Below are positions 57,365-64,000 of a stretch of DNA of 64,000 nucleotides, piece after piece (position 1 is the stretch's first letter; every line of letters starts with the position of its first letter). Source of the stretch: CAWAVN01 sp963844315 (GTDB lineage Bacteria; Planctomycetota; Planctomycetia; Planctomycetales; Planctomycetaceae); the NCBI GenBank assembly GCA_963844315.1, contig CAWJOC010000003.1:68461-132460 (forward strand), in the 5' to 3' direction. Under the pieces are notes generated by a model. The model saw only the letters and a program-made list of their open reading frames with translations. It ran no database searches and was not told the DNA's origin. Made by a program: the position numbers and the translations under genes.

Positions 57365-58474
57365 CTATCGGCCTTCCCGCTGCCCTTGCCATCTTAGCCA
57401 GTGATCCGCCAGGGTAATTGCGATCATCGCTTCCGCCATTGGGATGAAGCGGGGCAAAAGGCAAGGATCATGGCGACCTTTGGTTTGGATGGTGGTTGCT
57501 TCGCCATCGCTGGTGACGGTCGGTTGTTCAATCGGCAGGCTGCTGGTGGGTTTGACGGCGGCTCTTAAAATGATTGGCAGGCCGCTGGTGATGCCGCCAA
57601 GCATTCCGCCGTGCCGGTTCGAGGCCGTGGTGATGTCGGGATGGCCGGGAATGAAGATGTCGTTGTTCTCGCTGCCTTTCATTGTGGCGCAGCCGAAGCC
57701 GATGCCGTATTCCACGCCCAGCACCGCCGGGAGGCTGAATAACGCTTTGGCAAAGTCGGCTTTGATCTTGTCGAACACCGGTTCGCCCAGACCCGCAGGA
57801 ATGTTCGTCGCGACAATCTCCGCGATGCCGCCGATGGAATCGCCGGCCTTACGGACTTCTTCGATCAAGGCAATCATCTTTTCCCCGGCTTTGTTGTCCG
57901 GGCAGCGGATGATGTTCGGCTCGCCATTGGGCAGGGTTTCGACTTGCTCCAACGTGACTTCTTCGGGATGGGCAATTTCCGCCCGCACATCGCCGACTTG
58001 GACGACGTAACCAATCACCTTTCCGCCGAACGCGGCGACGATCAGTTTTTTCGCGACCACGCCCGCCGCGACTCGCGCGGTGGTTTCGCGGGCGCTGGAT
58101 CTTCCGCCGCCGCGATAGTCCCGAAACCCGTACTTGGCATCGAACGTGTAATCCGCATGGCCGGGGCGGTATTTGTCCTTGATGTCGGCATAATCCCGGC
58201 TGCGCTGGTCTTGATTGCGGATCAAAATCGCCAGGCTCGTTCCAGTCGTTTGGCCCTCGAAGACCCCGGAGAGAATCTCCGGCTCATCGGATTCCTGGCG
58301 CTGGGTGACGATCTTGCTTTGCCCCGGACGACGGCGGTTGAGGTCAACCAACAAATCCTCCACCGACAGCGGAATCCCCGGCGGCACACCGTCGATAATG
58401 ACCACGTTCCCCGGCCCGTGGCTTTCGCCAGCGGTCGTAATCCGAAATGCTTGTCCAAAAGAGTTTCCAGCCAT
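57365..58474 (-). CDS. aroC: Chorismate synthase
   Basis: 369 residues, intact. Last common step of the shikimate pathway (EPSP to chorismate, FMN-dependent). Motifs: TTAGESHGPGNVVIIDGVPP, RRRPGQSKIVTQRQESDEPE, GRSSARETTARVAAGVVAKK, RHDPCLLPRFIPMAEAMIAI. ATG 58474 (MAGNSFGQAFRITTAGESHG) is the family-typical start. Followed by a J-type repeat. Confidence 0.95.
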   Translation of the reverse strand: MAGNSFGQAFRITTAGESHGPGNVVIIDGVPPGIPLSVEDLLVDLNRRRPGQSKIVTQRQESDEPEILSGVFEGQTTGTSLAILIRNQDQRSRDYADIKDKYRPGHADYTFDAKYGFRDYRGGGRSSARETTARVAAGVVAKKLIVAAFGGKVIGYVVQVGDVRAEIAHPEEVTLEQVETLPNGEPNIIRCPDNKAGEKMIALIEEVRKAGDSIGGIAEIVATNIPAGLGEPVFDKIKADFAKALFSLPAVLGVEYGIGFGCATMKGSENNDIFIPGHPDITTASNRHGGMLGGITSGLPIILRAAVKPTSSLPIEQPTVTSDGEATTIQTKGRHDPCLLPRFIPMAEAMIAITLADHWLRWQGQREGR

Positions 58475-58617
58475 TTTGCCATCATAGCAAAGTTCCGAGA
58501 GAGGCAAACGGTCGGAGCCAATAGAAAAGGGTGGTCCTTGCGATCCAATCCGTTTGCCGATTCAATGGGAAGAGGTTCGGTGGATGCTTCGCACTTCCCT
58601 CGCTCAGGTTCCTTTCC

Positions 58618-60168
58618 ATGTTGCGACCAGAATCATTGCGGCTTTCTTGGTTCATAGTAATTTTCCTTGCGGGTCATGCACCGGCCTTCGAGACGGATCC
58701 CATTCTCTCGAAAGGCGTGCGCAAGCCCAACATCATCGTCATCATGGCGGATGATTTGGGTTACGGCGATCTTTCGTGTTATGGAGCCACAAGAGTTCAG
58801 ACGCCGCACATCGACCAACTGGCTTCGGAAGGGTTGCGGTTTACCAGCGGATACTGCTCCGCTTCCACTTGCACGCCCACGCGGTTTTCGTTTTTGACCG
58901 GCACTTATGCCTTCCGGCAAAAGGGCACGGGCATCGCCGCTCCGAATAACCCGGCGATTATCAAACCCGGCACCGAGACGCTGCCTTCCCTTCTGAAAAA
59001 GGCCGGATACCAAACGGCGGTCATTGGCAAATGGCATTTGGGCCTCGGCGGTCCAAACGGTCCCGATTGGAACAATGACCTCAAACCCGGACCCTTGGAA
59101 ATCGGATTCGATTATTGCTACCTCTTGCCCACGACCAACGACCGCGTGCCGCAGGTTTACGTCGAGAACTATCGCGTGAAAAATCTCGATCCCAAGGATC
59201 CCCTGTGGGTCGGGGAGGAAAAACCCAGCCCGGACCATCCCACGGGACTCTCCCACCGCGACACGCTGAGGATGGATTGGCAAAAAGGTCACAACGGCAC
59301 GATTCACAACGGCATCAGCCGGATCGGGTTTTACACCGGCGGGCAAAAGGCCCGGTTTCGCGATGAAGACCTCGCCGATGAGTGGGTCAAGCGGTCGGTG
59401 AAGTGGATGGATGACAACAAGGACCGTCCATTCTTCTTGTTTTTCGCCTCCCACGATTTGCACGTCCCCCGAATGCCGCACGAACGCTTTCAAGGCAAAA
59501 CGCCGTTGGGTTTTCGGGGCGATGCCATCGTCGAGCTGGATTGGTGCGTCGGCGAGTTAATGAAAAATTTGAAGCGGCTGCAATTGGAGCAAAAGACGCT
59601 GGTTGTGTTTTGCTCGGACAATGGCCCGGTCTTGGACGATGGCTATAAAGATGAGGCCGTCGAGAGATTGGGCGACCACCAACCCGCCGGACCCTATAGC
59701 GGCGGGAAGTACAGCATTCAAGAAGGCGGCACGCGGACGCCTTTTATCACCCATTGGCCCGGAACTATTTCGACCGGCGTTTCGGAGGAAATCGTATGCA
59801 CGATTGACATGGCCGCGAGCTTGGCCGCGATGACCGGCGTGGAACTTCCCGACAATGCTTGCCTGGATAGTTTTAACGTGCTTGGGGCGCTGTTGGGAGA
59901 AGCGGGAGCGAAGGGCCGCGAGCATCTCATTCAGCAAGACAACGGCCAACGCGGGAACTTCGGGTTTCGCGTGGGAGACTGGAAACTCCAGCGCACCGGG
60001 GGCCGCAATGCCGCCCGGCCCAACCTCGCCCTGTTTCATCTCAAAAACGATGCCGCCGAGAAAAACAATTTGCTCTCAAAATATCCAGAAATTTCGAGCA
60101 AATTGAGCGAGCAGCTTAATATGAATATCGCGGGGGGCCGCACTCGTCCGGCAACGCAGGGCCAATGA
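58618..60168 (+). CDS. Secreted sulfatase (family S1)
   Basis: 516 residues, intact. Signal-like LSWFIVIFLAGHAPAFE. Metal ligands NIIVIMADDLGYGDLSCYG; catalytic Cys85 in STCTPTRFSFLTG (C-x-P-x-R, formylglycine site); VIGKWHLGLGG and VVFCSDNGPVLDD complete the site. It removes sulfate from polysaccharides outside the cytoplasm. A maturase (FGE or anSME) is needed but not seen here. Start ATG 58618. Confidence 0.92.
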   Translation: MLRPESLRLSWFIVIFLAGHAPAFETDPILSKGVRKPNIIVIMADDLGYGDLSCYGATRVQTPHIDQLASEGLRFTSGYCSASTCTPTRFSFLTGTYAFRQKGTGIAAPNNPAIIKPGTETLPSLLKKAGYQTAVIGKWHLGLGGPNGPDWNNDLKPGPLEIGFDYCYLLPTTNDRVPQVYVENYRVKNLDPKDPLWVGEEKPSPDHPTGLSHRDTLRMDWQKGHNGTIHNGISRIGFYTGGQKARFRDEDLADEWVKRSVKWMDDNKDRPFFLFFASHDLHVPRMPHERFQGKTPLGFRGDAIVELDWCVGELMKNLKRLQLEQKTLVVFCSDNGPVLDDGYKDEAVERLGDHQPAGPYSGGKYSIQEGGTRTPFITHWPGTISTGVSEEIVCTIDMAASLAAMTGVELPDNACLDSFNVLGALLGEAGAKGREHLIQQDNGQRGNFGFRVGDWKLQRTGGRNAARPNLALFHLKNDAAEKNNLLSKYPEISSKLSEQLNMNIAGGRTRPATQGQ

Positions 60169-60289
60169 ATTCCTGTTCAAAACACCCCTAGTGGCGATTT
60201 GCAAATCTTGCTATGGTGGAATGGGGTCTTTGCCTTTGGCCCCAACGCGGGATGATGCTTTCTCTCAATCAGATTTGGAGGGTTTTGTG

Positions 60290-60811
60290 ATGAACCAATT
60301 CCAAGCGCGGAATCGGTATTTGTGGTTGGTCGCCGGTGTGGCCTTTGGACTGGCGGTTTCTTGGTTTTCGCCTCAGGAACCCATGCACGCCGGCTCGAAC
60401 GACCGGGACGACAAATTCGGCATGCTGACCATCCCCGTCAAGGACTTGAACTTTGGCGGCGTCCGCGACCACCTGGAAGGCGTGTTCGTCTTGGACTTCC
60501 TCACCGGCCAGCTTAAAGGCGGGGTGCTGGGCAAGAACGGAAAATTCTCCCACTTTTATTTCAGAAACGTCGCCGCGGATTTCCAAGTCGATCCCACCGC
60601 GACCCCGCACTTCGCCTTCGTGCAAGGCAGCGCTCAGCTTCCCAGCCAAGGCCGGGCAACAATGGCCACCGGCGTGCTCTACATCGGCGAATTGACCAGC
60701 GGAAAAGTGGCGGCCTATGGCTTCGCCTATAATGACACTGCCCGCCCCGTTGGTCCCTTCCCCTTGGCTCCCTTGGACACCTTCCCCTTCCGCGAAGCCG
60801 TGACCAACTGA
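60290..60811 (+). CDS. Exported hypothetical protein
   Basis: 173 residues. Membrane or signal segment YLWLVAGVAFGLAVSWF, then a beta-rich region (FGGVRDHLEGVFVLDFLTGQ, GVLGKNGKFSHFYFRNVAAD) with no recognised motif. GGAGGG 8 bases before ATG 60290. Followed by a strong terminator, so a monocistronic transcript. Confidence 0.72.
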   Translation: MNQFQARNRYLWLVAGVAFGLAVSWFSPQEPMHAGSNDRDDKFGMLTIPVKDLNFGGVRDHLEGVFVLDFLTGQLKGGVLGKNGKFSHFYFRNVAADFQVDPTATPHFAFVQGSAQLPSQGRATMATGVLYIGELTSGKVAAYGFAYNDTARPVGPFPLAPLDTFPFREAVTN

Positions 60812-60834
60812 GAACCACGTTCCGAAAAACTCAT

Positions 60835-60871
60835 CGGCGGCGGAGTGGATTCAAAACTCCGCCGCCGTTTT
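60835..60871 (+). terminator. Intrinsic terminator
   Basis: CGGCGGCGGAGT, loop of 9 bases, ACTCCGCCGCCG and TTTT. Perfect 12-base stem. It ends the 60290 transcript and lies at the border with the opposing ABC gene. Confidence 0.88.
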
Positions 60872-61572
60872 ACGTTGAGCCTGGTTCCATGCCTGAGTCG
60901 GCTGAGCGGTCGGGTGCGACTTGGCCGTCGCTTAATGTGATGATGCGGTCGGTGGGCGTGAAGTAGCGTTCGTCATGGGTGACGACGACGACCGTCGTTT
61001 GCTGCGATTGGTGCAATTGCCTGAGATAGGCGAAGACTTCCTGCCCGGTCTTGCTGTCGAGTTCACCGGTGGGTTCATCGGCCAGGACCAGTTTGGGATC
61101 CTTTAAGAGTGCGCGGGCAATCGCCACCCGTTGCTGCTCGCCGCCGGAGAGTTGGTTGGGGCGATGGTCGAGCCTTCCCGAAAGCCCCACGCGGTTCAAG
61201 AGTTCCACCGCCCTCTGGCGAAGTTCCATGGGGACGCCCTTGGGCAGAAATGGAACCAGCACGTTTTCCACCGCGGTCAGGTTATTCAGCAAGTTGAAGC
61301 TCTGAAAGATGAAGCCCACCTCCGACCGGCGGTAATTGTCGCGCTCGACTTGGGTCATTCCCCTGAGCTTTCGGCCATCGACCACGATCTCTCCGCTGGT
61401 CGGTTCATCGAGCGCTCCGATCAAATAGAGGAGCGTGCTCTTGCCGCTGCCGGAGGGTCCGACGATGAACGAAAACGAGCCGCGCTCGAATCTCGCAGGA
61501 GACACCCCTTCACGCGCGGATTTCGGTCTCCCCGCGCAGATGGGTTTTGGTCACGTCCCGAATTTGGATCAT
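60870..61572 (-). CDS. ABC transporter ATPase (LolD/MacB type), frameshifted at the N terminus
   Basis: About 234 residues. After repairing at least two indels near 61500-61550: MIQIRDVTKTHLRGETEIRA, then Walker A IVGPSGSGKSTLL, Q-loop GFIFQSFNLL, signature NQLSGGEQQRVAIAR, Walker B VLADEPTGELDS and switch His VVTHDERY. The family exports lipoproteins or drugs with a separate permease, which is not in the window. It lies 36 bases behind the glycosyltransferase. Confidence 0.87.
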
Positions 61573-61608
61573 CGCTGGAGTCGAACCTGCTTGGCGTGGG
61601 GAAGAGTT

Positions 61609-64000
61609 TCAAGGATTGTAGTCGATCCCCGCGTCCCCGCCACAGTGGGCCTGGATTTCTTTCAGGCCGCTTTCTTGAGAGCGCCGTTTGCGCAAGTCCT
61701 GCGTGATCTCGTCCAGGCGGGTTTTCAGGCGGAGGCCGGCGGCCATCGGCGAGAGCACCTGGCCCGCGTGCTCTTTGGCCAAGAGGCCCATCGCCCGGGC
61801 TTCTTCCGCGTGCTCGTAGACCCAGCGCATCGAGTGGGCGGCGTGTTCGACGCTGGGATTGGCCCAAAACGCCTCGCCCTGGTAAAGCTGCGAAACATAC
61901 TCGGGCGAATTCCCCGCGATCTGCTGCAACTGGTAATCCACCAGGATCGAATGGGCAGGCTCCATGAAATCCAGGTTGCCGGAATACCGCGTGGCGATGA
62001 CGGGCTTGGCCATCAGCATGGCCTCGGCCATGGTGAGGCCCAAGCCTTCCGAACGGTGCAGCGAAACGTAGCAGTCGCAGGCATCGATCAATCCATAAGA
62101 CCGCTCCCGCGTGAACACCTCATCCACCACGATCACCCCGGCCTTTTTCGCGGCCTCTTTGAGCCGCAGGGCTTCTTGCGGCATGGTATGCCCGCTGGAA
62201 ACCTTGACGATGAGCTTCACGCGGTCATCCTTCTTGAAGGCTTTCTCATAAGCCGCGATCAACCCCAACGGATTCTTCCGCTCCATGATGCTCTTCATGT
62301 CGAACATGAACAGGAACACGTAATGCTCGTCGGAGAGACCAAGTTCCTTGCGGTCAAAGTGAGCAATCGGTCCCAATTCCACGCCCGGCAGCATGCGGGT
62401 GATCTTCTGGGACAACACACTTTCCAGCCCCTTGGCGATGAACTCCGTGGGTGCCCAGACTTCTTGAAGCGGCTCGGCGATTTGTGCCCAGTTCGCGGGC
62501 ACGGTTTCCAATTCCCAATACCACATCCCGATGCGGTACACTTCGCCGCGCGGAACCAGCCCCGCCCGCGGATAGCAGACGCCGAATAACGGCTCCGGCT
62601 GGACGTGGATCAAGGTGACATCGTGGGATTCAAACCCCAGATACGCCGAGCGGTCTGGTTCATCCGACGTGATATTGACGGGCACGTCCCTCAGCGAAAC
62701 CGGCACGCCCAGCATGTCCAGCGACCGGGCGACGGACTTCACCGATTGCTGCAATCCCGACGGATAACAGAAATGCCCCAGGATGTTGAGACCGGGCTTG
62801 ATGTCCAAGGCACTCGAATCCAGCTCCACGCGATTCTCGGACGGTCCCAGTTGGCCCACGACATGCGCCGCAAGTTGCCGGGTGGATTCTTGCTCGCGAA
62901 ACGCGCGAGGAAATCGTTCCCGCCATTGCGACTTGTTCCAATACGTGATTTGGAGTGAGTCCCTGGTGACGGCGTCGGTCTCTTCGCGAATCGCCTCGAG
63001 CAAGCTCTCCTCCAGATGAAAGCGGCGTTTGGCCCAACTTAATAGCGGCTCCCGCCCGAAGGGCGTCAGGCCATTGGGAAAATTCCTTTGCCACTCCACC
63101 AAAGCGCGGTATGTGTAGAGGAACGCGCCGACGGGATCTTCGGCCAGTTCCAGGAAGAACCACCAAACCTGCTCATCGGAGAATTCGTAGCCCTCATCTT
63201 CCCCGGCGCTCAAGAGCCATTGCAGAAACCGCTTGTGTCCCGTGGGCAACATCGCGTTCGGGAAACTTTGCCGGAGGTCTTCGCGGAAGGAAAACAGTTG
63301 CCGAACCCAAACGCCGGGCGGATTGGCCAATGCCTGGCGAATCGCGGAGGCGGCTTCCGGGGGCACGCGATAACGGCTGAGACCTTCGGTGCAAAGCCAT
63401 TCGCAGAATCCGCCGTCGGGCCCTTCCGAAAGCGCTTTCGGAAAACGTGCCCGGATCTCCGGGTCTTGCGCCACGACGTAAAGAATGAAGCGGACCGCAT
63501 CTTTCGGGCAGCTTGCAATCTTGGTCGGCGAGTAAATCAAAGGCGTCAGCGACAAATTGAGCGCGGACAATTCGTCCTTCAACCCCGCTTCATCATACCA
63601 ATTCAGGCAAGACAATTGATCGGCGGGCGGGTCCCAACTGTCGAGTTGCCGCTGCAGGTTCTCCGAGGTTTTCAATTCCAATTCGCCCCGGAGGCGCGGA
63701 TCGAATTCTTCGACGCTGAGCGCGGGATGGAAATGCGGATCCTCGTGAAGGCCCGTCTCCCGAAAGTCGCTGGCAAAATGCTGAAAGTCGGGAATGGGCG
63801 TGTTACTTCCCCGCGAATAGCCTTCGTGGTGAATCAGCGAGGCAAACGGCGTATAGACGATGCGGTAGCCTTTTTCCCAGGCCCTCAAACAGATCGTCAC
63901 ATCGCTGAAGGCCAGTTGGAATTGCTCATCGTAGCCGCCCACCGCGTCGAAGAGCCGGCGGGAAATCATCTGGCAAGCGCCCGTGACTCCCAAAAAGTTG
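61609..64000 (-). CDS. Two-part glycosyltransferase (GT2 end plus GT4), 5' partial
   Basis: At least 790 residues; the start lies beyond the window. The first part keeps the end of a GT2 domain (GACQMISRRLFDAVGGYDEQ, LAFSDVTICLRAWEKGYRIV). A middle of about 330 residues has no recognised motif. The rest is GT4-like: HFCYPSGLQQSVKSVARSL, WAPTEFIAKGLESVLS, FLFMFDMKSIMERKNPLGLI, CYVSLHRSEGLGLTMAEAML and AKPVIATRYSGNLDFMEP. Likely acts in surface polysaccharide synthesis. Intact as far as seen. Confidence 0.82.
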   Translation of the reverse strand, partial: NFLGVTGACQMISRRLFDAVGGYDEQFQLAFSDVTICLRAWEKGYRIVYTPFASLIHHEGYSRGSNTPIPDFQHFASDFRETGLHEDPHFHPALSVEEFDPRLRGELELKTSENLQRQLDSWDPPADQLSCLNWYDEAGLKDELSALNLSLTPLIYSPTKIASCPKDAVRFILYVVAQDPEIRARFPKALSEGPDGGFCEWLCTEGLSRYRVPPEAASAIRQALANPPGVWVRQLFSFREDLRQSFPNAMLPTGHKRFLQWLLSAGEDEGYEFSDEQVWWFFLELAEDPVGAFLYTYRALVEWQRNFPNGLTPFGREPLLSWAKRRFHLEESLLEAIREETDAVTRDSLQITYWNKSQWRERFPRAFREQESTRQLAAHVVGQLGPSENRVELDSSALDIKPGLNILGHFCYPSGLQQSVKSVARSLDMLGVPVSLRDVPVNITSDEPDRSAYLGFESHDVTLIHVQPEPLFGVCYPRAGLVPRGEVYRIGMWYWELETVPANWAQIAEPLQEVWAPTEFIAKGLESVLSQKITRMLPGVELGPIAHFDRKELGLSDEHYVFLFMFDMKSIMERKNPLGLIAAYEKAFKKDDRVKLIVKVSSGHTMPQEALRLKEAAKKAGVIVVDEVFTRERSYGLIDACDCYVSLHRSEGLGLTMAEAMLMAKPVIATRYSGNLDFMEPAHSILVDYQLQQIAGNSPEYVSQLYQGEAFWANPSVEHAAHSMRWVYEHAEEARAMGLLAKEHAGQVLSPMAAGLRLKTRLDEITQDLRKRRSQESGLKEIQAHCGGDAGIDYNP

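Overview
The window is about 64 kb of moderately GC-rich bacterial DNA, most likely from a planctomycete. The signs are a Cys-rich YTV-repeat wall-type protein, a secreted DUF1080 protein, a secreted sulfatase, a methanopterin-linked C1 enzyme (mch), many secreted hypotheticals, and long palindromic repeats between genes. I cannot fix the genus. No tRNA, rRNA, CRISPR, prophage or transposase gene was seen.

Layout. 1-6.0 kb: end of a repeat-helix protein, a glycogen debranching enzyme, then on the minus strand a Rieske oxygenase and leuC-leuD. 6.4-11.3 kb: a three-gene plus-strand operon of a winged-helix-like protein, a P-loop ATPase, and a soluble FtsK-type DNA motor fused to a RecB/Cas4-like nuclease domain. 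This is the best candidate for an undescribed system. 11.5-20.2 kb: scpB, TPR proteins, a ketosynthase with its own acyl carrier protein, a double peptidase-S51 protein, and an eboA/TatD pair. 20.6-28.9 kb: two inositol-monophosphatase-family genes flank a coupled run containing mch and an ATP-grasp ligase; then a methyltransferase and a 2-hydroxyacid dehydrogenase. 29.2-36.6 kb: a Tad/Flp pilus cluster (cpaA, tadE, cpaB, tadG-like, cpaF, tadB, tadC). 36.8-46.5 kb: two feoA genes without feoB, fabI, a GH88/105-like hydrolase, the YTV protein, a PIN/TRAM membrane protein, pcm, a Tat-exported TIM barrel and a beta-helix protein. 47-64 kb: an RRM protein, two glycosyltransferase-type membrane proteins, a DUF1080 protein, a TPR-peroxiredoxin fusion, a toxin-antitoxin remnant, aroC, a sulfatase, an ABC ATPase and a truncated GT2/GT4 protein.

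Two features run through the whole window. First, about 25 genes carry one or more frameshifts, including housekeeping genes (leuC, leuD, fabI, cpaF, ketosynthase). By my reconstruction single-base insertions outnumber deletions by roughly two to one and the contexts share no motif, so consensus sequencing error is the best explanation. I give each broken gene as one locus and name the break points. Second, at least a dozen families of inverted repeats fill the gaps. Several have REPIN-like architecture (two self-complementary palindromes facing each other), and some abut or supply stop codons of neighbouring genes.
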